Source: Adiantum capillus-veneris (lineage: Eukaryota; Streptophyta; Polypodiopsida; Polypodiales; Pteridaceae). From it: a stretch of DNA of 60,000 nucleotides. Every line of letters begins with the position of its first letter. The first letter of the stretch is position 1. The stretch lies in NCBI GenBank assembly GCA_014529385.2, contig CM043950.1, forward strand, positions 153,008,445 through 153,068,444. The letters run 5' to 3'. Both the position numbers and the translations under genes were made by a program. Shown piece by piece: positions 46,350 through 56,315 of this stretch. The notes below the pieces were generated by a model that saw only the letters and a program-made list of their open reading frames with translations, was not told where the DNA came from and did not search any database.

Positions 46350-46993
46350 TGTCATAAGGCGGGCACCACGTGCCAATAAAAAAGAACAGACTGAACAACT
46401 TTAAGCACTTCAAATAACAAACTGAACTGAAATAGAGAGAGACGACACGCGACACGGAGTGGCGAATTCCACCCCAAAGAGTATTGGCCCCAAACCTTGG
46501 CGCCCCTTTCGGTATTTCTTTATATTACATCAACACAGTACAAGCCGGTACTCCAGACTCTGCACCTTCTCCAGGAAGCATGCCAGAGAATGAGCCCTAT
46601 CCTCATATTTAAAGGCCCTTGGCCTAAAAAGCAATTACAGTGAAAAGCCTTCAAAACTCAAAAGCTTCTGGTCCAAAAGCAAAGCCAAAAAGCTGTCAGC
46701 GTAAATCACGAAAATCCATACAGCTTGCTACGTCATCACCCAACTCAAATTTCAGAAATCTGCCTGCTGCCCTTAGGGTTAGGTTTAGGGTTTCTGCAGT
46801 TTTAGGGTTATGGTTTCCAAAATTAGGGTTTGTACGTTTTAGGGTTAGGGTTTCCAAAATTAGGGTTTTTGCTCTCAGGCAACCACGTCATCACTTTGTG
46901 ACACTTCTTTTGTTACTTGTTCTTCTTAGGGTTTAGGCCCCTCGGCCGGTAGCTCCGTTCTTCAATAGGTCGACACGTCAGCAAATTGTTACA
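46350..46993 (-). repeat. 3' LTR of E2 (minus strand)
   Basis: 644 bp, plus-strand start TGTCATAAGGCGGGC and end AAATTGTTACA. It contains telomere-like TAGGGTTAGG repeats at about 46773-46868 and a GGCCCCAAACCTTGGCGCC block shared with E0/E1 LTRs. Confidence 0.9.
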
Positions 46994-47007
46994 TCTTCCC
47001 TTCTTGA
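46994..47007 (-). promoter_or_regulatory. Polypurine tract of E2 (minus strand)
   Basis: Minus strand reads CAAGAAGGGAAGA immediately before the LTR's TGTAACA. Confidence 0.75.
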
Positions 47008-47108
47008 AAGAGAGTAATCGTCATTACAGCATATCTGCAAAACAACTCAAGTTAGCTCAAAAATTTCCGAGGGTCATTCCGAGGGACAATCAGTTTGCTC
47101 TTTTTATT

Positions 47109-47228
47109 AAGGAGTTAGCTTCTCCTTTCTACTCTTTTGATAAGGAGTTAGCTTCTCCTCTCGGCTGTTTTGATTAAGGAGTTAGCTTCTCCTTTCTGCT
47201 CTTTTGATCAAGGAGTTAGCTTCTCCTT
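47109..47228 (+). repeat. Four tandem hairpins, 34-bp period
   Basis: AAGGAGTTAGCTTCTCCTT at 47109, 47142, 47176 and 47210 (second copy with a final C). Each is a 6-bp inverted repeat (AAGGAG/CTCCTT) with a 7-base loop, separated by T-rich spacers of similar sequence (TCT-CTCTTTTGAT). It lies near the 3' end of E2 in transcription sense. Confidence 0.92.
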
Positions 47229-47443
47229 TCGTCCAGATCGGAACTCTTGATATTCCGGCGTAGTAAATTTAGCCATCACACCCAGACCGTACTGATCTTC
47301 CACGGGTGTCTTGATGCACTAAAATTACATACCTAGGCAATCTCATCCAATTAGGAATATTCAGTAGTTGGCACATCACAATGCAACACAAATGCTTACA
47401 TATGCATGTTACAAGACATAGAAACATAAAGCCGCCGATGAAC

Positions 47444-47481
47444 ACTCCTCCCGCATAACTTAACAAGGTCCGGGCCGGGAG
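47444..47481 (+). repeat. CTCCCG...CGGGAG hairpin module, copy 1 of 3
   Basis: ACTCCTCCCGCATAAC, a short variable part, then GGTCCGGGCCGGGAG. The ends can pair (CTCCCG with CGGGAG). Further copies are at 48706-48743 and 48835-48871. Confidence 0.88.
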
Positions 47482-47502
47482 ATATTCAATGACTCCCTCA
47501 TC

Positions 47503-48700
47503 TGTTAGGTGCAACAGAATGAATGTTTGCGCTTTGCTCAAGATGAGTGCTCCGAACTGTGCTCAAGATTCCTTTTGTTCTTATGGAAGGTAGAGCCTTC
47601 CGTTCTTAATGAGAGAATGCTATGATCACAAACAAAGTGAATGGACACTGTGCGTGCAAGTGTATGAGACTAAGAGATAGAGAGAGAAGAGAGATACAAC
47701 ACCAGAGACGTTGTAAAACCCTCCTCCGAAGGCCCCATTCTCGTCGGCGAGAGTGGTCTACTTCTGATTGCACAAACTGGTACAAACTGAATGCATGGGA
47801 CCGATGCAAATCTAGGCTATGTCGGCGATGACGACGGGGATGACGAGACCGACACTAGGGCTGAAATCTGCAATCTTGTATCTGCTGTCCAAAAACGCTA
47901 TGGGCTGAAATCTGCGGCTAGTCCAAAAACGCTGATTTTGGCGCTGTTTCTGTAGGTCTTTGTCGCTGAAAATCTGCAGGTCTTATGGCTAAAAACTGAG
48001 GTTCTTAAGGGCTGAATCTGATGGTCTTTCCGGGCTGAATCTGCTACTCTTTAGGGCTGAATATGCAAGTGCTTCAATGCTGAAAACGCCCTGCTGAAAA
48101 CTGCCAAAAATGCTAGGTGATGAAGCTTCCCAAAAATGCTAGCTGCTGGTATGTGTGGCGATGACCTTCTTGCTGAAAACGCCAATGGCTTGAAGCGACG
48201 GCGAAGATGATCCAAAACGCTAGGGATGCTTGTGGAAGGAAAACGCTAGGGATGCTTGTGGTTCTTCTTGCATGGGAGGAAATCCACCAAGTTCTTGCTT
48301 GAGAAGTTGCCTGTTGAGCTTGGGCTCCTACTGTCTCTTCTGCCAAATAGTGTTAGTCTAGGTTTGCTTATATACAAACTTACTCAACTTGCCCTACCTA
48401 CTTTCCAACAAAAGTCACTTAAAAATAATAAGTGAAAAATGTCAAAAATAGGTAAAATAGGCTAAATGCATTCGAAAATTCCCCTGAAGGGTTCTGATGG
48501 ATTCTGATGGGAATGCTTATGATCATGCTGTGTGCAACTAGAGGATATGCATCTACACTAAGTGACTGGGCATGCACGGTCTACAAATAGACTCACAAAA
48601 GTGCCAGATCACTTGCTAATCTAGACTGACTGGACTGACTGAACCCTGTTCATGATGTAGCTTGTCCACGGACACATAGGGTTGGATGTGTCACGTGACA
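47503..48700 (-). repeat. Solo LTR of an E3-like family inside E2 (minus strand)
   Basis: 1198 bp, starting TGTTAGGTGCAACAG and ending GTCACGTGACA on the plus strand, with a perfect 5-bp duplication TCATC at 47498-47502 and 48701-48705. In sense (minus) orientation it begins TGTCACGTG like the E3 LTRs, has a TATA box (TATATAAGC, about 48366-48374), AGCGTTTT/GGCGTTTTCAGC repeats and a CGTCGTCATCGCCGACATAG stretch. These features and the length match E3 LTRs, although the sequences are diverged. The minus-strand frame MAEETVGAQ... at 48113-48346 is LTR sequence, not a gene. Confidence 0.88.
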
Positions 48701-48705
48701 TCATC

Positions 48706-48743
48706 ACTCCTCCCGCATAACCTAAAAAGGTCCGGCCCGGGAG
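48706..48743 (+). repeat. CTCCCG...CGGGAG hairpin module, copy 2 of 3
   Basis: Starts one base after the solo LTR's target duplication; middle part differs from the other copies (CTAAAAA) and the right half reads GGTCCGGCCCGGGAG. Confidence 0.88.
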
Positions 48744-48834
48744 ATATAGAGGCCTTTTACAACCAAATGCCCCCCAGACCACAGCCTACGTCATTTGGAG
48801 GTGCTGAGAGTAACCACTGCTCAGACTTCTTAAT

Positions 48835-48871
48835 ACTCCTCCCGCATAACCATCCAGGTCCGGGCCGGGAG
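48835..48871 (+). repeat. CTCCCG...CGGGAG hairpin module, copy 3 of 3
   Basis: ACTCCTCCCGCATAAC-CATCCA-GGTCCGGGCCGGGAG. Neighbouring sequence has two further inverted pairs of the form CCAAAYG ... CRTTTGGAGG (48760-48800 and 48900-48942). Confidence 0.88.
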
Positions 48872-49376
48872 TCACAACAACAATTATTTTACAAGCATAC
48901 AACCAAACGCTCCCCAGGCATCGGCCTGCATCGTTTGGAGGTTTTTAAACATACAACAGGCATCAGCCTGTGTCGTTCCGAGGTTCAAACAAAACAATAT
49001 TTCTCACTTCTCCACTCGGGAGTAAAATCACCAATCATTGAAACCAGTATCAAACCAGAGTCAAACAATTCAAATCGGCACCAAAACAGGTTCAAAATAG
49101 ATACCATCCATTTCAAACAAATTCCAAACACGAACAAGATCAAACAGAACTTAAACTTAAAAAGCAATCGCGACATCAGTCGAGCTCGAAAAGTCGACTA
49201 ACTTTCCATCTTGAAACCTGCACCAAAAATTAGGGTTAGGTTCCTTCCATGAGGTCGTAGCCGAGCACAGCATGGTTTGTCAGCTCTTGGACAAGCAGTG
49301 TTACTTTGGTGGCGATGGTAGTCCCAAGATAGCAATCGCACTAAACCTCCAAGGTCATCTGCTCGTGAAGAGACAT

Positions 49377-49640
49377 CTACTGAGAGACGTCGAGAAATTT
49401 CAAGATATAATCTGCTAGGGTTTCCATGACAAGCATTCCAAGATAACCCACTCTGCCAGAAGTTGCACTCCGACGGAAGATGTCAGAAACCATACAACTT
49501 CGAACAAATTTTTTTCTTGAAAGCTTGTCAACCAAGTACTTGGAAGTGTGCGGCTTGGTAGCTGTAGACATCAACATCTGCATGGCACTGCCTCTGAGAA
49601 AAACAGTGACTTGAAACAAATCTGGATCCTTCTCTTGCAA
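49377..49640 (-). CDS. Hypothetical 87-aa ORF in E2
   Basis: Longest uninterrupted frame of the E2 internal region in its sense direction, near the 5' end. It starts MQEKDPDLFQVTVFLRGSAM and ends at TAG 49377-49379. I recognise no gag, zinc-knuckle or enzyme motif. It could be a decayed gag start or chance; overlapping frames in the same stretch are nearly as long. Confidence 0.25.
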   Translation of the reverse strand: MQEKDPDLFQVTVFLRGSAMQMLMSTATKPHTSKYLVDKLSRKKFVRSCMVSDIFRRSATSGRVGYLGMLVMETLADYILKFLDVSQ

Positions 49641-49834
49641 GTGATCTTAATTGGCTTATGCCCTGTAAGACATGAGCGGTGAAGACGGAAGCGGGTCCGA
49701 TGCGCGATGAAGTAAGGGTGGGAGTGGCTAATAAGTCCAAGGTCGGAGCCCGAAGCTACCTCAAATAATAATTCCAATAGCTCTATCTGCTCTTTTGTAG
49801 GACCGGTATGCTTTCAGAAAAGCACACGCCTGAT

Positions 49835-49846
49835 GCTCTGATACCA
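49835..49846 (-). promoter_or_regulatory. Primer-binding site of E2 (tRNA-Met, minus strand)
   Basis: Minus strand TGGTATCAGAGC, exact initiator tRNA-Met site, one base after the end of the LTR. It fixes the transcription direction of E2 as minus. Confidence 0.92.
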
Positions 49847-49847
49847 C

Positions 49848-50872
49848 TGTCACAAGCATAGTTGCCACGGAGTTTCAAAACGTTTGAACAAGTTTCAAAA
49901 GTCTCGAAACGGTTTCGGCCGAGAAAGAAACGCCAAAACAAAAGTTTCGTGCAAACTAAAGAAATGTACATAAGTTTAAGTGGTATAAGCTGAGATCTAT
50001 GTTTTAAGCATTACCTTACAATTAGACATGAAAAAGAGGGAGAATAGGACTAACTTTCATCATTAGAAGCAAGATAGAAGCTACATTCATGACATTGAGG
50101 ATTTCATGACCGAAACAAAAAACAAAAGGCTTCAAGGTTTACATGTAACATGAGCCTTGACTTTACCTTTGAAACGTCCAAACTCATACAAAAACGTTTC
50201 GTACGTTTCATGAGTGAAGAAACGCGTTTCTTGGCAACTATGGTCACAAGGCGAGCACCACGTGCCAATAGAAAAGAACAGACTGAACAACTTTAAGCAC
50301 TTCAAATAACAACTGAACTGAAATAGAGAGAGACTACATGCGACACGAAGTGGTGGAATTCCACCCCAAAGAGTATTGGCCCCAAACCTTGGCGCCCCTT
50401 TCTGTATTTCTTTATATTACATCAACACAGTACAAGCCAGTACTCCAGACTCTGCACCTTCTCCAGGAAGCATGCCAGAGAATGAGCCCTAACCTCATAT
50501 TTAAAGGCCCTTGGCCTAAAAAGCAATTACAGTGAAAAGCCTTCAAAACTCAAAAGCTTCTGGTCCAAAATCAAAGCCAAAAAGCTACCAACGTAAATCA
50601 TGGAAATCTGTACACCTTGCCACGTCATCAGCCAGCGCAAATTTCGGAAATCTGCCTGCTGCCCTTACGGTTAGGGTTAGGGTTTCTACAGTTTTAGGGT
50701 TAGGGTTTTCAAAATTAGGGTTTCTGGCAAAAATTAGGGTTAGGGTTTCTGCTCTCGGACAACCACGTCATCACTTTGTGACACTTCTTCTGTTACTTGT
50801 TCTTCTTAGGGTTTAGGCCCCTCGGCCAGTAGCTCCGTTCTTCAGTAGGTCGACACATAGCAATTTGTTACA
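49848..50872 (-). repeat. 5' LTR of E2 (minus strand), interrupted by a MITE
   Basis: Without the 386-bp MITE and its 8-bp duplication the LTR is 631 bp, close to the 644 bp of the other LTR, and the two align from end to end. Telomere-like TAGGGTTAGGGTT repeats occur at about 50667-50750. Confidence 0.9.
49857..50242. mobile_element. hAT-like MITE (386 bp) in E2 LTR
   Basis: Perfect 11-bp terminal inverted repeats CATAGTTGCCA / TGGCAACTATG and a perfect 8-bp target duplication GTCACAAG (49849-49856 and 50243-50250). Eight-base duplications are characteristic of the hAT superfamily. The element is AT-rich with no transposase. Both ends carry several GAAACG/CGTTTC and AAACGTTT motifs, which could serve as subterminal transposase binding sites. 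The other E2 LTR lacks it, which confirms the boundaries. Confidence 0.93.
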
Positions 50873-50877
50873 GCCTA

Positions 50878-51810
50878 ACCAATGCACCTGCAACATTTAA
50901 CCGGATGATGGACAGGATTTTTCGAGAGTATAGACTATTGGTTGGCACTTTCTTTGACGACATCATTGTTTTCTCCAAGGATGACGCAGAACATAGAGAA
51001 CATCTGCTTCAGGTCTTTCAGGCATTCCGAGATCACAAGTTGGTGAGTAATGCAAAAAAAAGTGAATTTTTCCTACCAGAGATACACTTTTTGGGACACA
51101 TTGTCTCAACGACAGGAGTGCAGATGGATCCAGCCAAGATAGAGACTATCCATGATTGGCCCGATTTGAAGAATGTCCACGAAGTTAGAAGCTTCTTGGG
51201 ATTGTGTTCGTACTACAAACGGTTTCTTAGAAAGTTTGCAGAGGTTGCTTCCCCTTTGGATATCTTGAGATAGAAAGGAGTCCCTTTCTCGTGGGGACCC
51301 ACAGAGGTGACTGCCTTTCAAACTTTGAAAGAGAAATTGACTACTGGACCAGTTTTGACTTTGCCGGACTTGCAGAAGTCATTTGAAGTATATTGTGATG
51401 CTTGTGGTCGTAGTCTGGGTGCGGTCTTAATGCAAGAAGGCCATGTCATTGCTTACGAGAGCCGATTATTCTCAATGCCGGAATTGACAGCACAGATTTA
51501 TGAGAAAGAGCTTTCGGCGGTTATCCATGCTCTTACTCAGTGGCGGCATTACCTACTCAGAGCCGATTTTACCGTCTTTACAGACCATCAGAGTTTACGC
51601 TTCTTCTTGTCACAGAAGCAGCTATCGGAAAAGCAGATGCGGTGGGCGAACATCTTATCACAATTTCACTTTCAGATTGTCCATGTGCAGGGACATAAGA
51701 ATTTGGTGGCAGATGCGTTGTCTCGGGAGCCGTTGGTTCTGGCTATTTCCGCAATACATGATAGGAGCTTCGAGGATATGGTCGATCAGTATGCCACTGA
51801 TAGAGATTTT
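50878..51810 (+). pseudogene. E1 RT C-terminal part and RNase H
   Basis: Resumes at TNAPATFNRMM and continues with the catalytic motif as FFDDIIVFS (usually YVDD or FVDD), then EIHFLGHIVS and VRSFLGLCSYYKRF. TAG 51271-51273 breaks the frame, which continues unchanged to RNase H: FEVYCDACGRSLGAVLMQEG (catalytic Asp), YEKELSAVIHALTQWRHYL (Glu), FTVFTDHQSLRFF (Asp) and HVQGHKNLVADALSRE. RNase H looks complete. Confidence 0.92.
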
Positions 51811-53208
51811 GCAAACATTTTCACACGGATACGGGATGGGGAGACAGTAGCACAATATTCCATTCGGGATGGCTCCTTGACGTGGAAAACCATGTTGTGC
51901 GTTACACAGCCGTTGAGGGAAAAGGTTATGACCGAATGCCACTGTCCGCCTTTTACGGGTCACGCAGCATTGCTACCACCTTGAAAGGGGTAGAGAGATA
52001 CTTCTTTTGGTCAAGACTCAAGAAGGATGTGGACGAGGTTGTGCGCAGTTTCTTGGCATGCCAGAAGGTCAAGTTTGACAGGGATAAAGCACAGGGATTG
52101 TTACAGCCTTTACCCATACCCACCCGCCCTGGGAAAGTGTTGCAATGGACTTCATTTTTTATCTCCCGAGAACACAGAGTGGTCACGATGGTACCTGGAC
52201 TGTTATTGACAGATTTAGCAAGCAGGATCATTTCATTCCAGTGAAGAAAGCAGTCAAGCCAGATCACTTAGCGAGACTGTTTGTGGCCCAGATCTTTAGA
52301 TTACATGGCATGCCCGAGACGATTGTCTCCGACAAGGATCCTCGATTTACGAGTCTGTTTTGGAAGGCAATTTGGGAGAACATTGGCACGCGGTTGCAGT
52401 TCTCGTCATCTTTCCACCCGCAGACTGATGGGCTATCTGAGATTGCCAATGCAATGGTTTTAGATTTATTGAAGTCTTACATCTCGGATCAGAAGACTCA
52501 ATGGGAAAAGTATCTACCTTTGGTGGAATTTGCCTACAACAACACGATACACTCTTCGACGGGGAAGGAGCCATTTGAGATTATTGAAGGTGCTGCGAAG
52601 GTTCCATCCTTCCTAATCATGAAAGATAAGATTTTTGAAGCCGATGAGTACACGTGCAACTTGGACACGGCTTTTGCCAAGGTCCACGAGGCTTTGCGAA
52701 AATCTCAGGAAAGACAGAAAAAGACAGCGGATCACCATCGTCGCGATTTGAAATTGAAGGAGAATGATTGGGTGCTCTTACGTTTTGAGAAGGCACGTCT
52801 GAGAAAGAAAAAGGAAAAGGAGAGGCTTTTTCTAAAGCTTAGTATGCGATACTATGGAACTTTCCAGATCACCGAAAAGATCAATGATGGCTCCTTCCGA
52901 TTGAAGCTGCCTGACACTTGGAGGATTCACAATGCATTCCATGTGAGTCTCTTGAAACCTTTTAAAGGTGATGTGTCCGAAGACGGGGACCTGATGAGCA
53001 ACCCGAAGTGGGAGAAAACGAGGAGATTCTTGTTCCTGAACAGATATTGGCACATAAGGACAAAAAGAATAAGGGTAAAGTGAGAAGGCGGTTCTTGGTT
53101 AAATTCAAGAACTATCCTGCATTGGATGCGAAGTGGATGGAGGAGGAGGACCTAGCAGATACTCCTCAGATTGTGAAACTTTACCTTGAAGCTTTTGGTT
53201 TAGCATAG
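51811..53208 (+). pseudogene. E1 integrase with chromodomain
   Basis: Zinc region: MTECHCPPFTGH, then after a frameshift at about 51978 FLACQKVKFD, where the first Cys of the pair is Phe. A second one-base shift at about 52134 leads to the core frame 52145-53083: MDFIFYLPR (first Asp), IVSDKDPRFTS (second Asp) and FHPQTDGLSEIAN (Glu). The tail has LRLKLPDTWRIHN-type sequence (FRLKLPDTWRIHNAFHVS). A one-base deletion at about 52983 moves the chromodomain (EQILAHKDKKNKG, RRRFLVKFKNYP, KWMEEEDL) to 53008-53208. E0 has the same end without that deletion. Confidence 0.92.
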
Positions 53209-53775
53209 TCTACTCCAAATGGAACCCCGAATTCAGCTTGGCTGGAAATCTGGTGCAGTGGGTATGCACAAGAGGGGAGTTACTCCGCTCCTTTGTCAAC
53301 AGATGCCTCGATTTTTGAATACTAGAGTCACTGATGTCTCTTTGAGCTTCAGGGATACTTAGAGCTTATAGTGTTCTGCTATATGACTTTATGAAATGGA
53401 ATTCCGAAAAATATGAAACTGATTTGTTCTTGACTTGTTTAAGTGTAGGAACCGATAGACGAAATGACTGCAGCATTTCGGTCTGAATAATCTTGATAGA
53501 CATGGTTGCAATAGGGATTAGTCAATCGGGCATCTATGAGGTCCTGAGTGGATCTAGATGCAATTGCTAATTGCATTGCTGATAAATCATGGTCTGATAT
53601 TCGAGTGAATGTTGAATGTGATTTGTCATGTGATGTCCTGTGATGTGACTGTCGATTGGTATTTCTGCTAGATGTGTGCTCCTAGTGCGTCGGTACTAAC
53701 AGTCAGTGTCTGCTAAGACAGTTTATGGCTTCTGTCTGTTTTGCAGGCGTAATCGAGGGCGATTACAATGCTTTC

Positions 53776-53787
53776 AAGAGGGGGGTA
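53776..53787 (+). promoter_or_regulatory. Polypurine tract of E1
   Basis: AAGAGGGGGGTA-like purine run directly before the 3' LTR. Confidence 0.82.
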
Positions 53788-54408
53788 TGTCACAAACTGG
53801 TGACGTGGCTGCCCGGTGCATTTCAAAAAATCTGCCCTTGGCCACAAATGATGAGGGCAGATTTTTTGAAATGCTAACGTGGCTGGCTGTAAGGCAGCCC
53901 CGGAAATTGCGGCGCAATATGGGGAAAACTCGCCACATGGCAGCGTGGCAGCATGTACGGACACCCGCTTTTTACGGAAAACTGCTGTCTGCTTTTAGGC
54001 TGAAAATTCTACGCTGGGGCTTTTTGGGAATTGCTTTATTTTCCACTAAGCTTGTGACAGTGAGAGATAAAAAGCTTTTGCTTTAAGGCTTTTGATTTTC
54101 AGCTTTTGGGGCTCTGCTTTTAGCATCCCTTGTAAACTCTTTAAATTGGTAGTTTGGGCTCTCACTTCTCAGAGCATCTGGACGCAGAGTCTGAGAGTGA
54201 GTCCCGACTACTCGCTTGTACTTTGAGTTGCAGATTAATACAAAAAGAAATACCGAAAGAGGCGCCAGTCTTTGGGGCCAATATCTCTAGGTACGGAACT
54301 CCGTCGGGCTAGTGTCGAATCAATTGTGACCTGTGAACTGTTTTGAAGTGATTTATTGTGGTGTCGTGGTAGATTCTCGACTTGGAGTGTCCAAGTCTAT
54401 TATTTACA
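53788..54408 (+). repeat. 3' LTR of E1
   Basis: Starts TGTCACAAACTGG, ends ATTATTTACA, followed by the duplicated ACTCT (54409-54413). Same length as the 5' LTR (621 bp). Confidence 0.92.
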
Positions 54409-54413
54409 ACTCT

Positions 54414-56278
54414 TACATGAGCACTCCCCCCCACCAGTCATCACTTCTACGGAGGTATGGGGTCAGTATGCATCATCTTTCTACACCGTCCCGGGGCAGC
54501 CACCTCTTCCAAATGCGCCAGAGATGGTAAAGAAAGCCATTGACAGGATGAAGACTAGGAAAGCATATGATCACGATGGCTTGGTAGTAGCAGAGCATTT
54601 TATACATGCCAAAGGTTTGCTTGAAGAGATTCTAGGAGTGATCTTCAACCGTGCCATATGCGAGGGCCTACCTGATACTTGGAGTTTGTCCACGATTGTA
54701 ATCATGATTGAACACAAATTGGTACGGTCGTACGCATCCATCCTTGAGGAGCAGTTGAGTAGATGGGCTGAGAGAGAGGTGTACGGGCAGCAAAACAGGC
54801 GTGTTTCAGGAGAGGCTTCTCTACTCTTGATCATATCCTGACACTCATAGCCATTATTGAGGAGGGGAGATCACATGGAGGACGGTTCTATTTTTGCTTT
54901 GTGGACTTCCGCAAAGCCTTCTGCCCAGAGCTAGATTGCGCAGACTACAAGAGATGGGGGTTCCAAAAGAGTTGATATAGGGGATCATGGCTCTATACAA
55001 GTCTACGCACTCTAGAGGGGATTTCTGATTTGGTTCACTCCATTATATGTGGATGAGGTTGCTCACTGCATTGAGAGGGATGGTGATAGAGGAGCACAGT
55101 TGGCAGGGACATGGATCCCACTACTGTTATATGTTGATGATATTGTGCTGATTTCCACTCCCCGAAGGGGATGCAACGTCATTTAGATGCTTTGTACACA
55201 TTTGCCCACGATAGCGGATTGTCTGTTAACCTGGGGAAAACCAAGGTTATGGTGTCTAACACCACACACAGTGGGTCAGGAGGTCAGCACCTATTTTTAC
55301 ATATGGCCAAGAGACGGTGGAGTATACAGATGCATACACCTATCTTGGGATAGTCTTCAATGGACCAGCATTTTCATTGAGGAGAGCAACAAAGACTAGA
55401 TTGACAAGACCTTTTGCAGCCTTGGGAAGTTTGGAGGAGATGTGTTCATAGGTTTAGTTTCAGGAACCTCAAACAAAGCACTGGCTTTTTGACACTCTAG
55501 CGGCTTCAGCTATGCTCTATGGGGTTCAGATTTGCGGGCCCTTAGTGGACCAATAGGGAAGATCTGGTAGCACTGATGGATGGAGATGTATGGAGAGGCC
55601 TCTAGCCTCTATGACCTCTCGGATGATTCGGGCTAAGGCCTCAGTAGCAAGTGCCACATGAGATTATTCGGGCCGAGCTAGCTGCCCCTCCTCTCGTAGT
55701 TGAGGCCCTTACTAAATCAGTCTCCTTCATGCATAATTTATGGGACCTTCCTAGAGACAAATATGCTAGATCAGACTGGCCTATATGGACACTCATTTAT
55801 CCTATGGGATACGATGTGCTATTGGTCAGATGCACACATCATTGCATCAGCTAGAGATTGAGACTGGCAGTTTTAGGAGAGTACCAGCAGAAGCCAGGAT
55901 ATGCCAGTTATGTCATATAGAGCCATAGACAGAGTTACATCACATCTGTCATTGTCCGGTATACTACGAGATACGAGGCCGCTTTCATTGTCTATTAGAG
56001 AGGGCTTTGGACCGTTGGCTAGAGTCATGAAATATCAGGATGAGAGATGCCTTGGGTTGTTTTTGCTAGAGCTGCTCAGACACAGGGAAAGTCTCTTGAG
56101 GAGACCAGGTAGTGGGAGACATTCATAGAGGGAGATCACCGACTTCTTTAGAGCAGGGACTCAACAACCGGATGAGCATGCTTCACAGCAGACTTCAAAG
56201 CCCACTTCTACCAGAGGTATATTAGTGGACAGAGCCACTGAGCTCGCGAGAGCTAGACGCCCACGTCTACCGGGGTGA
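54414..56278 (+). pseudogene. LINE F ORF2, RT and zinc region (heavily decayed)
   Basis: Fragments in all three frames: TSTEVWGQYASSFYT (54445-54490), KAIDRMKTRKAYDHDGL, FCFVDFRKAF-like sequence at about 54890 with a small deletion, a segment around 55030-55060 lacking the GVKQGCPLSP block, YVDDIVL at about 55131 (YADD in LINE A), SGLSVNLGKTKVMV (55211-55250), and the zinc region at about 55895-55960 (ICQLCHIEP-like). Many indels separate them. It is more damaged than LINE A or B. Confidence 0.8.
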
Positions 56279-56315
56279 CCACACGACATAGACGGAGGCT
56301 CCGGGATCACAACAT
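54414..56315 (+). mobile_element. LINE F, 3' part (after E1)
   Basis: Continues LINE F ORF2 exactly where 43134 left off (the LINE B equivalent reads CTCTTTCATGAGCCCC). Homology with LINE B can be followed to about 56315. The expected 3' UTR hairpin and (CT)n tail are not found; sequence beyond is unrelated. Confidence 0.85.

Larger units (their letters stand above)
46350..50872 (-). mobile_element. Non-coding LTR retrotransposon E2, minus strand, inserted in E1
   Basis: Boundaries TGTCATAAGG ... TTTGTTACA with a perfect 5-bp duplication GCCTA (46345-46349 and 50873-50877). On the minus strand the 5' LTR is 49848-50872 (interrupted by a MITE), the primer-binding site is at 49835-49846, the polypurine tract at 46994-47007 and the 3' LTR at 46350-46993. 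The internal region (46994-49834) holds a solo LTR of another family, arrays of hairpin-forming repeats and no gag or pol domain I can recognise. Its LTRs share blocks with E0/E1 LTRs, so it may have used proteins of that family. Confidence 0.93.
43135..54408 (+). mobile_element. Ty3/gypsy chromovirus E1, full length (11.3 kb with nested E2)
   Basis: Two LTRs of 621 bp (43135-43755, 53788-54408), a primer-binding site, gag, protease, RT, RNase H, integrase with chromodomain, a polypurine tract and a 5-bp duplication (ACTCT). About 4.5 kb of its length is the minus-strand element E2 inserted within RT. Without E2 it is about 6.75 kb. Every gene carries lesions, so it is dead, but its boundaries are unambiguous. 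Confidence 0.95.

Noticed and set aside
46640-46936. 98-residue plus-strand frame with RVRVS repeats (and its twin at 50532-50816)
   Set aside because: It is an antisense translation of the E2 LTR, with the repeats produced by TAGGGTT units.
47109-47228. CRISPR-like array
   Set aside because: The palindromic units are spaced by near-identical T-rich sequence, not by unique spacers, and the setting is a plant retrotransposon.
48113-48346. Minus-strand frame starting MAEETVGAQ
   Set aside because: It lies entirely inside the solo LTR just downstream of its TATA box and overlaps the repeated AGCGTTTT motifs.
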